64,000 nucleotides of DNA from Hibiscus mutabilis. Taxonomy: Eukaryota; Streptophyta; Magnoliopsida; Malvales; Malvaceae. Position numbers and translations under genes: made by a program. Location: positions 1 through 64,000 of the forward strand of contig JAGYYJ010002884.1 of NCBI GenBank assembly GCA_019671005.1, in the 5' to 3' direction. Position 1 is the first letter of the stretch; every line of letters starts with the position of its first letter. Positions 24,389 to 36,649 of this stretch are shown here, one piece after another. The notes under the pieces were generated by a model that was given only the letters and a program-made list of their open reading frames with translations, was not told where the DNA came from and did not search any database.

Positions 24389-25299
24389 ATATAATTACAA
24401 ATACAAATTAAGACCTTGAGATCTTTAATGCTTTAGATTTGAGTTTTATGATGCGTAAATATTATGTGTGAATATTTATTTCAAATTATATTATGTTTTA
24501 AGTTATATTATATGTAAATCTTATCTAAATATATTTTGGTTATTAATTTAATTTTTTAATTATGAATTATTGTAATTGTATAGATTATTTACAATTGTAA
24601 ATCTGGCGAGCTTCGTATGAAGCAAATAGCTTTCCCGCCCATTAACTTCTCTATACAACGGCCCAAAAGTTAGGCCATCCAAACGGCGAAATCCCATTAA
24701 ACTCCCTCCCAAGCAACCCGTTTGGCCGGCTCACGAGCTATTCGGGCTCGGCTCAGTTAAATTTTAGCTCGAAAAGCTCATAAACAGACTCAGAATAATT
24801 ATATATTATATATATATGCTACATATACACTAAAAGTAATCTATTTAGCAACAAAAAATAATAAAATAAATTAGAGGAAAATTCACTAAAAATAAATTAA
24901 CTAAATAAATTGGGCACTTTTTTCTCCTTCCGCGATATTGAATTTCGTTTTAGTGTTGGTTATGAAAGAGGTTTTTAACAAGGCCCTATCTTTTATAAAA
25001 AAATTATAGTAAAATTGTCCATTTCGAGTCGAGCCGAGCCCAATAGTATTGTTTTCAAGCCTAGCTCGAGCCTAAAATTTCTCGGCTTAAGGAATACTGT
25101 ATAGTGACTACATTGAAAACATTGGAATACATTGAAGCTTAAGGAATATTGTATAGTGACTAAAATGCAAAAATTGGATTTTAAATGGCCAAAGTACAAA
25201 GATTAAAAAGTTGGAGGACTAATTAGATAATTAACCCCATAAGGGATAAATCATCCCCTACGTAGACATATGGGGTGAAATTCCTTCATATGAAGGTTT
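24389..25299. other. Intergenic, AT-rich
   Basis: No gene. A duplicated phrase around GGAATA(C/T)TGTATAGTGACTA occurs near 25090 and near 25144. Confidence 0.4.
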
Positions 25300-27545
25300 G
25301 CTAATTAGCTATAACAATAACGAAAGAAAAGATAGATGAGAATGAACCACACTATCGGGTGACCAATCAATCAAACACTTCTCTTTATCTTCCTCCAAGC
25401 AAGCACCTCCATTAGAGCTTGAAGAAAGTTTAATGTGTTTTTTTAATATCTTTAGACAAACGTAATCCTTATCTCAAGCTAGGTAAAACCAATGATTTTC
25501 TATTGATTACCACGATGAATTCATGGAGAAACTATGAAATTAAGCATATTGAAACCTTAACCAATTCTCATGGATTCTTAAGCTTATGTATTGTATTTTG
25601 ATATTAGAAATAGCTTTGGATATTGTTTATAATCATTGAATCTATAGGAATAAATTTTGATACATGTTTTTATATAGCTCAATCCATTGGTGGAGAGGAT
25701 TTATCAACACCTAACAAGCCTCCTAATAAAGGATTGTAATCTGAGAGTCCTAGTAGCTTCGGAATCATCAGCGAGTGTAGTTGTGTTATGGGATTGGCTA
25801 TGTCTCATCCCGTTATATTGTCCATTCTTGTGGTAAGCATTGTTCATCATTTTGGTAAGCTTGAATTCATTGATACACTGATTTATAATCAAACTGCAAT
25901 ATAGCATTTCCATTGTCATTGATTTGATAGCATTGAATATTAATTATTGATACAAGTGATGAATATTGTACATTGGAATTATCGAACAAGGTAAATATTG
26001 ATCATTATAAACATCATTGACATATACATTGAATTTTGGATACAAGTATATATTGGATACAATTGGCATGCCAATAAAATTTATTGAGCTCAGTATGGGT
26101 GGACTACGCTCCTTGGGCTAAGGCCCTTATCGGCGATGTTGGAGGGATGATTGAGTAATTGGTCTTTGGCAATTTCGGTGGGATTAACCTTTCATTGACT
26201 TGGTGATGTTGGCGAAATTCGTGTATCCATTTGTTACTATGATCCAAGGGATATAACTATTGATAATGTTGTTAATTATTGCATATATAGAATACATTGA
26301 TCTTAGCATGTTTATTGAGTTGCATACAAAGCATGAATATGAAAATCATGACATTGATACTATTGATATGCATTGTATTGTATATTGGATTGTTGTTGAT
26401 TACCTCACTAGGCTATGTAAGCCTAACACGGTTCATTATATACATTGAGTCTATTTTATAATGTATATATACCCTTGAACTCCTAGAATGATGGCATATG
26501 GCTCTACTATGTTTGAATGGCATAATGAACATGTTTTGAGTGTGTAACTTTAAGGCATGCATATATAGTATGTTTTAAAATTTGGAATGCTTTGCTAAGA
26601 TTGCATGTATAGTCAATTTGTACTCCATTAGCTCACTTGATGCTAAAGATGTTAAAATGAGACGTAAACTTGAATTATATTCCATAGAACTTATTGGGGA
26701 CCATTGGTATTAATTAGGAAATCATTGGACCTGTTTTGGTTGAGTAATTAATGCAAAAACCAGTTTTATAAAATCACATGTCAAGGCATATCGATACGAG
26801 TAGGGGCGATCGGTATGGATATGCATAATTAGACCAAATGACAAAGGGGTACAAGTACAGTATCGAGTGTACCGATACTGAATTTTATTACTAGAATTTA
26901 ATTGTACAACGGGGTACAGGTACGGGAGGGACCCATACCGATACTCTTATTCACCCAAAGTATGGTATTAGTACAGCAAGGCCTATACCGATATTAAATT
27001 TTACTACTAGAATTTGAGGGTTGCATTTGGTATCGATACAGACGGTTATGTACCGATACCTACAGTTATTCCAACGATAATAACGGCCAGGTGTATCGAT
27101 ACAGCCTATCGCGTATCGGTACCGAGGTAGGTAATTCTATTATTGACTTAAAATGGTTTTGCACACTTTATAAAGTAGTCCTTAAAATTGATTGGGGTAA
27201 TTGGATATGTTATCGACCTCAAAACTTAGTGAAACTTGGCATGTTTGTTTAATATGACTTTAATTTAACATTGACGTTGTTAATTATAGATAAGGACCTT
27301 AATTTTCTAGTTTTTATAATTTGGTCCCTAAACATTAAATGCATTACTTATTGGTTATCATAGGCAAACTGATTAGTTAATTGACAATCCTATGGTAATA
27401 ATTATCGAATTATTTTAATATTGGAATTCATTGACTGAATTACTGTAATGCTTCATTGATTTTCACCGCATAATTTTCGGTATTAATCATCGGTGATAAT
27501 TTCAGACCCGATTCTCTACTAGACCGATAAGTGGGTGTTACATTC
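25300..27545 (+). mobile_element. LTR-retrotransposon-derived DNA (LTR-like, noncoding)
   Basis: A long segment of mid-GC composition without coding. It contains a dense array of GTATCGATAC/GTACCGATAC words at about 26785-27130 and ends near 27541 with a GTGGGTGTTACA terminus like an LTR 3' end. No gag, protease, RT or integrase remains. I judge it to be a solo or partial LTR of a Ty3-gypsy-like element. The boundaries are approximate. Confidence 0.4.
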
Positions 27546-27649
27546 TCTCATTTACTGTCACTTTTCAATGAGTATCCTATAAAAAGAAATCATTCTATCA
27601 TTTGAACAACTGCCTGCAGTTGCTAAATCTAAATCAACAATAGCAATAA

Positions 27650-28265
27650 TAGTATGAGAAGTTTAACACAAAAGGTCAAGTAATTGTCACCATTTGATTC
27701 TGCTGATCCAATGACTGAAGATGAACATCTTATGTACATTTTTATCCCAATTAATTCGACCAACTGTAAATCATCATTTAAATTTTAGGTACAAATTCAC
27801 TTGCAGATTCAGTGTCATTACACCTTTCTTCTATTAAGTCACAGTCTTCTTCAACTGAAACACATGTTAATGTTGTGGGTATCTACTAACATGGCACTTC
27901 AAGGTTTGCATTAGCATTTGCAAAAAATGATAACCTGCTGAATTCATTCTCCTTACAAGCATTTGCAAAACATTAAAAGCATACAACTGTCGTTATTCTT
28001 CTTGGGAAGAAAGTAAGAGGTTTCCTTTTCCATAAAATTCTCAGGGCATGATTGAAATGTGTTATCTCCCATGTGAAACGGGCAGGATGACAACACATGG
28101 GCAGCATTTTCATTAACATCTGAGAGTTCTTTCGAATTTTCAATTAGCCGCCCACTCTCATCCTTTACAGCGCCCACCTTTAAAGCTGCCTTAGGCATTT
28201 TTAATGTCCCAACAATTTTCTCTACACTGCCGTGTCGGCGGCAGACACCAGCTTTACAGTCTCTA
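27650..28265 (-). pseudogene. Unidentified gene relic
   Basis: The minus strand carries an open stretch at about 28262-27953 (RDCKAGVCRRHGSVEKI, then PKAALKVGAVKDESGRLIEN) preceded by a pyrimidine tract and AG. Two further coding-like pieces follow in other frames: SVEEDCDLIEERCNDTESAS at about 27790-27860, and DDLQLVELIGIKMYIRCSSS at about 27690-27780. Amino-acid usage is protein-like and unlike the AT-rich surroundings, but frames change and no start is seen. I do not recognise the family. It may be a captured or decayed gene fragment. Confidence 0.4.
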
Positions 28266-28399
28266 ATGAAGACGAGAAAAGCAAACCCTGCATCACATCC
28301 TGCATTACATTGAAGAATTAAAGGAGAGGAGAAATAGAAAAGAAGATGGACTAAATTGATAGATTATTAAAATTAAGTGGGTTAATTTTTTAGTGTTAG

Positions 28400-28600
28400 G
28401 ATCAAATTAAAAGAAGTGTAAAACTTGAGGGCTAATTATGTAATTTATATTAATTGTCATGTCATCAGCCCTAAATTTTTAACGGCGTCGGACTAATTTA
28501 TTACTTTTTTAAGTCGAGGGACCAGTTTGTAACTTCTGATAGTTGGGGGACATAAAAAAAATTAAAGCATAGTTGGAGGACCATTTATGTAGTTTACCCT
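28400..28600. repeat. Single arm of a foldback element
   Basis: It ends GGACCATTTATGTAGTTTACCC at about 28579-28600, the same type of end as the foldback elements at 28632, 55159 and 56921. The matching left arm was not found, so it is a half element. Confidence 0.45.
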
Positions 28601-28631
28601 ATATTATATATTGGTTGTAGAGTTATTTTTT

Positions 28632-29077
28632 GAGTAAAGTACACAAATGGTCACTAAACTATCCCAAAAAATATAAAACGGTCATCAAACTTTCAAAAAT
28701 TACACAATAGGCATTAAACTTTAGTTTTTATTACAAAATGGTCAGTGAGTCGTTAACTGTTGTTAACTGGGTGACATGGCAGTTACAAAAATTTGTATAA
28801 CAATATATTTAATCCTCAATATTTACACATCTAGTCAATTTAGACATTAATAATTAGTGTTAAATTAGTACTAAATTGACTTAATTTGAAAATATTGAGG
28901 ATTAAATGTGTTATTATTCAAAATTTTCATAACTATACGTCATTAATTTAATGAAGTTAACGACTCAGTGACTATTTTGTAACAAAAACTAAATTTAATG
29001 CCTATTATATAATATTTGAAAGTTTGATGACTTTGTATATTTTGGAATAGTTTAGTGACCATTTGTGTATTTTACCC
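28632..29077. mobile_element. Foldback (long inverted repeat) element, 446 bp
   Basis: It starts GAGTAAAGTACACAAATGG and ends with the complement-reversed counterpart (CCATTTGTGTATTTTACCC). Both arms carry matching phrases such as AATATTGAGGATTAAAT and the GTTAACGACTC / GAGTCGTTAAC pair, so almost the whole element is an inverted repeat. The flanks TTATTTTTT and TATTGTTTT are only a weak candidate target duplication. Noncoding. Confidence 0.65.
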
Positions 29078-29382
29078 TATTGTTTTCTTCATAATTTTAA
29101 TTTACCGCAGATTCCGATATATTAAAACGAAAAGAAAAAGGAAACCGTTAATGGTATAATTCCTCTGTCTATCTATATACATTCCTACATTTATTTATTT
29201 TTATAGCTACACAAACAATTGCAAGAAGAGCTGAGATTCCGCAAAAGAATACTAAATATATACCATTTTTATACGAGAATAGAAAAGGAAAGGAAAGGTA
29301 TCGAAAGAAAAAGCCTTTCCAGCTTTCAGTTCTCCTCCACCTGAAGAAAGGAAAAGTTCAAATCCTCTCTAATTCCCTAGCC

Positions 29383-32300
29383 ATGAGTCTCTTCGGCCTG
29401 GGCAGGTGACTCACAATTCTCACCTTTTTTCTTTTATATTAATTATTATTATCATTTAATTTCATGCATGATTTGATATATTATGTTAGATCCGTTGTAA
29501 TTCTATTGCTTTTTTCCTGATTTAAGATCGGCGATCGACTCGTCTTGTTTGCCGTCGTTATGTTTATTTAAATTTCTGGAAACATGTGATCTTCCTAATT
29601 TGCCTTCGGATTCATTTGTTTATCTGTTACCGTTAGCTGCAATCCTATTGTTTTGCTCGAGCAATTGACTAATGGCTGTTTTTAGGCAATCTTTGGATTA
29701 TTATAAATTCTCAAAGATTTTCGACTTATAACAGGTTAATCAATTCGTTCGTTAATTGTGTGTTTTTTAATTGTCTTATATGTTAATTAAATGGAAGATT
29801 AGGCTATACATTAATGAATGTGAATCTTAATGCATGTTCTCTTTTAATGATTTAGTCTGATTTCTTGCGATCCGTTGGTTTGGTTTTAGAACTATGATTA
29901 AAAGCCTTGCCGGGCGATTTTTGGGAATGGCAATGTTAGTAAGGTAGAAAAAGATATGCTAAATTATTGATTTTTAGCTTAGAAACTATATGGCCATAAT
30001 TGAAACCGATGAGCTTTTGCATCTACATGCTGAATTTTATCAAGCGAGTTGCATGATGGGTCTGTTGGACATTTTGTGGCCATTGTTAGAAGACTCAAGG
30101 TGGTGGAATGAAGTTCAGAAAGTTGAATTAACTGGGAGAAAATTAATAGGAATGAACAAGTATAGTCTATGAGAAACTAATTGGTTTGTTAAAAATATTC
30201 ATTAATCAGCTTGAATGGATGCTTAAGATCTTCCATAGTTTTCAGTTAGATATGAGCTCTGTGTACAGTCATGCTTTATGTGCCCATCCATGTGGGATTA
30301 GTATTTCAAGCCATAAAAAGATTTTCTTTTTCAATTCTTGTAAATATTGTTTTTCTATTTTATTAAAAATCAATTTGATACGCTGCTTAGATTGAATTCC
30401 TCAGAACCATGTTGCTTTGAATCTTTATCCTAATCTATCATGGTGTACACTTGTTAAATACCCTCGATGCACACAAGCTTTTTTATATACTATGAAACAA
30501 AATTTGACAATTTGAACTTACCTATGTTGGATGTGTGTACTTCTTACTCCACTCCCATGCCTGATCAGTATAGCTGTTAACCATTTGTGTATCTTCTCGG
30601 TTAACAATTTTCCTGATAATAGATTGCTCTAAAAACAGAAATCAGCGAACATTTCGCCCCAAAAAAAGTGCACCCTCAGGAAGTAAGGTTGGTTATTTTT
30701 GTTCCTTCTTCTAATAAGAAATAATTAATATCTTTCATCTCTCCTTCTTCCCTATTATTGTGCTTGAATCCTTTGGATTGTATATGTGACCACTGATCAC
30801 CTTCTCAATTAATCCCCTTGGTAAATAATTTGTTTCCAATTTTTTGTATGACTAAGAATTTCTTGAGTGTGAATTTGCAACTTTAGCACCCGGGAAGAAA
30901 GCTACAAATTGTCCAGAAACAAAATAAAAACAAACAAAATTTATATGCTAAGATCTAATGCATCAAAATCATAAACAAGAGACTGGAAAGTTGGTTCTTT
31001 TTGCAAAGAAAACTAAGAAGAGACCCCCAAATCCTCAATTTGATTACTTTTTCTGGCCTGTGTACTTCTTGGCATTTTAGCTACTTCAATGGTTTCCGTT
31101 AATTCTGAAACTTGTTATTTATATTTGTAAAGCAAGAAATCACTTAATCATGCCAATAGGGGAAAATAAGAAACTAGCTTTCACCATTCATATTTCTATT
31201 TGATAAATTTCATTGCTTTTGAAGTCGCTTATTCAAGAAACAAGTTTAAGTTATATTGCTCTACTTAAAAAACTACAGATTTCAATGCTCTACTGACATG
31301 TATGATAGTGCTACTGCCTCACCTCACCTCTAGGACCAACTCATGGATGTTTGAGTCTTGTACACACGTAGTAGATGTGATTTTTTTTACTAAACGGGGA
31401 TCTACCTCTAAACATTTAGTTCTGCCGTGTGTTGAGCTTGACAATGATTGTATAACCTTTTAGAGGTTTCTCTCCATTTCTTCATTCCTCTATATTAGTG
31501 GCTTAGAAGAATTTGCTGTTCTCATCCAAGTACTGTAATGACATACTACAGGGTGCACAGCTTAAACAGCACATTGATTCTACCCTGGGCAGTGGGAACC
31601 TAAGGGAAGCAGTAAGGCTACCTCCTGGGGAGGATTTAAATGAATGGCTCGCCGTCAACAGTATATCTTGCTCCCTCTCTTTCTTTCTTACTCACATACA
31701 CCCTGCACACGCATGCAAAAATTCAGAATAATTCCTGACATGTATTTTTTTTTAAGCTCTATGTGTAATTTATCCATGAATATTCAAATTGTGTGGCCAT
31801 GCTATAAGTTACTTTCATAACTGCTAATTACTAGCTGGTTTTTGATAGAATGTTTTATTACATTTTCTTTTCCGTTTCTAGGACACCATTTGATTTCTTT
31901 GAAACTCATTTCTTAAATATAATGTTGGATATTTTTCAGCTGTAGATTTCTTCAATCAGGTGAATCTGCTCTATGGTACCCTGACAGAGTTTTGTACTGC
32001 CGAGAACTGTCCTACAATGACTGCAGGCCCTAAGTATGACATATCAAACCAGATTCTTTTTGCCCTTTTCAACATATTAATATTACAAATAGGAAATCTT
32101 AAAATTTTAATCATGCTGCCTGTATGACTCTGTCGTGTTCTGTTCTGTTGATGATATCAACTGTATTTCTATCAAATGGTGGATGCTTTGAGTCTCCAAG
32201 GAATCAAGATAATTGGGACTCCTTTTACCTGAATTTAAGGCTCTTTATCCATCTACCTGGAGTTTGAATATTTGCTGCCTGACAAAACTTTATAGGTACG

Positions 32301-32968
32301 AATATAGATGGGCAGATGGTGTGCAGATCAAGAAACCTATCGAGGTTTCCGCCCCAAAATATGTCGAATACTTAATGGACTGGATTGAATCACAGCTTGA
32401 CGATGAATCCATTTTCCCTCAAAAGCTTGGTAAACTGTTCATCGGCCATGCACTTAATCATCTTTAATTCTGTGTTGATTAACATATTTCCTAACATCTA
32501 TACTTTGTCCAAATTTTTCCATTGTGTCCATGCTAAATGTTTTGCCAATGGTTTAACCATATATTTTGAATTTTCTAGGTGTACCATTTCCTCCCAACTT
32601 CAAGGAGGTCGTGAAAACAATATTCAAAAGACTGTTCCGAGTATATGCCCACATCTATCACTCACACTTCCAGAAAATCGTGAGCCTCAAGGAAGAAGCC
32701 CATTTGAACACATGCTTCAAGCATTTCATACTGTTCACTTCTGTAAGTTCTCTTCTGCTTATTTATTTCCAAAGCAGTAGCATGCAAGGATTTGTTCGTT
32801 CGTCCGTCCATTCGTTCATCCTCGGATGCAAGAACATGCATAGTTGATTAGAAAGTTGTTGGCCTAATTCAGTTTGTGGTTTTCACATGGCAGGAATTCG
32901 GGCTGATCGACAAGAAAGAGCTAGCTCCTCTTCAGGAGCTCATTGAATCCATCATAGTCCCCAGCTAA
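29383..32968 (+). CDS. MOB1A: MOB kinase activator 1 (MOB1)
   Basis: Seven exons, 29383-29405, 30639-30687, 31552-31660, 31940-32033, 32296-32429, 32579-32742 and 32894-32968, give exactly 215 residues, the length of Arabidopsis MOB1A. All junctions keep phase. The protein begins MSLFGLGRNQRTFRPKKS and ends ELIESIIVPS. The Mob1/phocein fold is complete: zinc ligands Cys79 and Cys84 (FCTAENC) and His161 and His166 (HIYHSH) are all present. MOB1 binds and activates NDR/LATS-type kinases in the Hippo-like pathway. In plants it affects cell division plane, growth and reproductive development. The sequence is highly conserved with no lesion; the paralogue number is not certain. Confidence 0.97.
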
Positions 32969-32999
32969 ACATATAGGGGCCGAATGCAAACAATTCATT

Positions 33000-35300
33000 T
33001 TCTATGATATTCCTTGCGTTTCTTTTAACCAAAATAATAATAATAATAATAATAATAACAAACCCAGAGTATATGAAGAAAAGAAAACCCCATATCTAGA
33101 AGCTGGTAAACCAAATTATCCCACAACACCAACAATGGTGGCCAGTAGCAGAGAGAAGAGCTGGAACTTGGCAAATTTTAATTTCTAAAGGAAAAATATT
33201 AATTTTATGATTCAAGTATATGTTGGATAGTGTAATTTGAAGTTTCTTCTGATTTACTTACACGTGCTGATGCAATTATCGAGAGTAATTTTTTTATATA
33301 GGATAAAAAATTACACAAACTATCTATTTTAATTTTTAGAAAATAAAATATAAATTTTAAACCTAAAACTTAAATTATAAATTTTAAACTTTAAAAATTA
33401 AACTTCTACTATTATAATCTTAGTTTTATAACTTCAAATATTTAAGGAAAATAATTATTTAAATAAGAAAACTTCAGCATTATGTGTCCTTTTCAATTGG
33501 TTTTTAATTTTATTAATATTTTAGAATGACACATGATATTTTACTCTTGTGATTTTTTTTCGTCTTTTTTGTTTAATGATTTTAATATTTCTTTTGAATA
33601 ATTTTTACCAAGAGAGAAAAAAAAATTATTTAAATAAGAAAGCTTCAGTATTGTGTGTTCTTTTCAATTGATTTTTATTTCAACAGACGTTCATTTGAGT
33701 AATTGTTCATACTATTATTCTAGATTAAAACAAATAAAATATATATAATGGAGTTTTGAGTCAAATGGCCTCGTAGGCAGGCCCCTTTTGTCCATCTTGA
33801 TGCAATAGGTAATAAATGTGGGCTTTGCTGGATTTAAAATTATATACAATATTATATAAGGATTTCATTCTTAAATTTATTTTAGTCATTGAAGTTTTAA
33901 ATTATTCAATTTACTCACTAAAGTTTTAAAACATTCATTTACTGGGTAGGTGGTGGTTTTAAAACGTTCAATTTACTCGCATCCAAATTTCACCAATCAC
34001 TTAACTACCCACCATATGAATTTTGGAATTCAACCTCTATTTTAAGTTCACAACTTATTCTATAAATTAAGATTTAATCAACAAAAAATAAACATTTTTT
34101 ACTTTGTCTATCGATTAGTTAGTTAGATGTATTTAAGTAAAATTTATTTCTCACATAAATTGCTTTATTTAAGTTAGCTATTTTAGTTAGAATTTTTAAA
34201 TTTCTTCATTTTTAAATATATTATATGTATGTCATTCAGTTATCAATCAATGAAAAAAATAATAATGTTTTAAACTTCTTTACAAATTAATGGTTTATTT
34301 TTACATAACCAAAATATATTTGAGAATAAAGTTCAGTGTGATTTATGTAATTTACCCTTTGGATAAGTACAACAAAATTAAGATTATAAATTGTATGATT
34401 GAATTGTATTATAATAAAAAATAATCGTTACAATTAATAATTGAATTATATATACAACAAATAATCGTTAATACTTGTAATTTTTCCCTCATCCCTACTA
34501 ATTATATAAATATACCGACAACTTAATTTTAAATTTATTTTAGTTATTTATATTTTAAAACATTTAATTTAGTACAAATTTAATATTATAATTATTATCA
34601 CTCTTAAAATCTAAACAATCATATATATATGGTTATTCGGTAAAACTTTTTTACTAATTATTTAAAATTAATTTTACATAAGTCATACACTATAAAAACC
34701 TAAATTTAAATGAAAATAGACATATTTTTTATATTGTGATTCAAATTTAGAATCTTAAACTTTGACATAAACTATAACACAATTGAATTTGTTAAGTTGA
34801 ATTCTACCGTTAATGCTTGTAAATCCCCCCCCCCCCTCCCTTCCTAATTAATGTATATAAATACACCAGCAACTAATCGGTGGACAAGAGGTTATTGATC
34901 TCTTAACTAAAGGTAGGAGTTTGATTTTTAATATATAATTAGATATTTATAATTATAAAAAATATATATTCAAGTGGATTTGAACATAAATCCCTCGTTC
35001 TTATCATCTTCTCTGGTTCTTAGCTGATTTTTTCCCTCTACAACGAATCCAAATAGAAGAAACTTTTTTGTTCGAATTACAATAATTTCCAATTTACAAA
35101 GCAAAAAAAGAAACGATAGCGTGAACAAGAAGATTAAGAGAGAAAGAACAGAGAGATTTGTTTCCCAATTTACAGTAAATTTTTTCTTTCTTAGCTTCAC
35201 ACCAAATGGACGTCTCTCCCTTTTAAACCCCTGTAAAGTGGTAACAGCTAGCTAACCTGTCCACCATAGCTAGGTCCACCACACCTATTATACGTGATAT
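33000..35300. other. Intergenic region, AT-rich
   Basis: Starts with the MOB1 3' UTR, including an (AAT)n microsatellite at about 33036-33058. The rest is AT-rich repeat debris; a C-run lies at about 34826. A degenerate SINE-like phrase occurs near 34868-34925. No gene is seen until 35342. Confidence 0.5.
33454..33676. repeat. Direct duplication of about 50 bp
   Basis: The phrase starting ATTATTTAAATAAGAAA(A/G)C and continuing through TTTTCAATTG occurs at about 33454 and again at about 33625, 171 bases apart, with a few mismatches. Confidence 0.65.
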
Positions 35301-35341
35301 TATATCAACGATTGCCCACATTTGGTCCCTAGCAAAATACC

Positions 35342-36618
35342 ATGGTTGGGATTTTTTCCAGATTTTCTGTTGGCCGGTCTGCCCATCGGCGCTCCAAGAG
35401 TTCCCTCGTAAGGATTTTCCCGATTTTTAGAGTTTCGTTTGGAGCTGATTTTGTAACTTTTGAATCTGAATTTTTCCTTCGTTCTTTCTTGGTATTGTTG
35501 GGTTTTTCTTCTTTTGGATGAGTTTTGATGCCTGGGATAGTCCGTATATGGTTTTCGAATTCTGACTCCTTTTTTGTTATTCAATTCATGTTGTTTGAAT
35601 TTCTTGATTTTGCAGAATAATTATGTTGAAAACTTGTTCGGGTCTAATTATGTTGTTCCTATGCTGCTGCTAGTATTAAGCTTGAGTTGTTTTTACGATT
35701 TCGGTTTCCTCTTCATTAGTATGCTTGATCTTGTTAAACCTTGATGTTTGCTTTTGGCTAAGATTTGAGTTGTTTATTTTCCTGTTGCATATGACTGATG
35801 ATTTCCTGTTCGAGGTGCAGGATGAAAGAGATGTTATGCCCTCAAATCCGGATGCACCCGCCGCAGCTGATGCCGCTAGTGCTACGGCTAGTGCTACTGC
35901 CAATGGAATTGAGGTAGCAGTTGAGTTTAAGCCAGTCGAACATCCAATCGAGCCTTTGGACAACGACAGACCGATTCAGTGCCCCCTACCTGAACCTTCA
36001 ATTCTAAACGTAATCATCTGAGACTTGCCTTTTGCGTCTAGCTTCATAAGTTCATAACTGCATTCTTTACTGTGGACTGCATTAGTTTAGGAATTAAAGT
36101 TAGCGATAACTGACGACTTCTATTCTCAATTCATCAAAATATGGCTCGAGTACCGGTTAATGTAACAGCTGCCGATGGCGGTGCGAGGAAAACGATTCCG
36201 TTGTGTGACACTGACTATTACGTAGTCTTATGATAAAAAGAAGTCTTATTTCAGTTAATGAGATTCATATTATTTTCAGGGTATGCATGGTTATGTAGTA
36301 AAATGACAGTGTAGGTTCCCAGATCCGGCGGCCGGGAGTTGTACTAACCATTTCTTAAGAATTTATCATCAATTTAAATTGAAATTTCATACACTGCTTT
36401 TCGTTCATCAGGATGGAAGAATCTGGAAGGAGCGAGTGTCGGCTAATGTAAGGAGAGCTGAGTTGCCGGTTATAAAGGACGGAGACACCCTTGAATCCGA
36501 GGCTACCGGAATGAAACCCCAACCAACCCACTCGAATCGCTTGATTTTACCATCTCTAAGTGCTCCGGAACATAACTTATTGAATCTCCTTGAAGAATGT
36601 AATGCATCCGGGATCTAA
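35342..36618 (+). CDS. Small conserved plant protein, unknown function
   Basis: Three exons, 35342-35407, 35821-36009 and 36412-36618, all phase 0, give 153 residues. Exon 1 begins MVGIFSRFSVGRSAHRR and ends at a GTAAGG donor. Exon 2 runs from DERDVMPS through an Ala/Thr-rich patch to the conserved block PVEHPIEPLDNDRPIQCPLP. Exon 3 (DGRIWKERV) ends with SAPEHNLLNLLEECNASGI. This architecture matches a plant-only uncharacterised family I recall only as hypothetical proteins; no catalytic motif or membrane segment is visible. The basic, Phe-rich N-terminus could be a targeting signal, which is a guess. The intact frame and the conserved terminal motifs suggest a functional gene. Confidence 0.88.
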
Positions 36619-36649
36619 ACTCTGAACTCAAATCTTGTTTACAGTTCAA

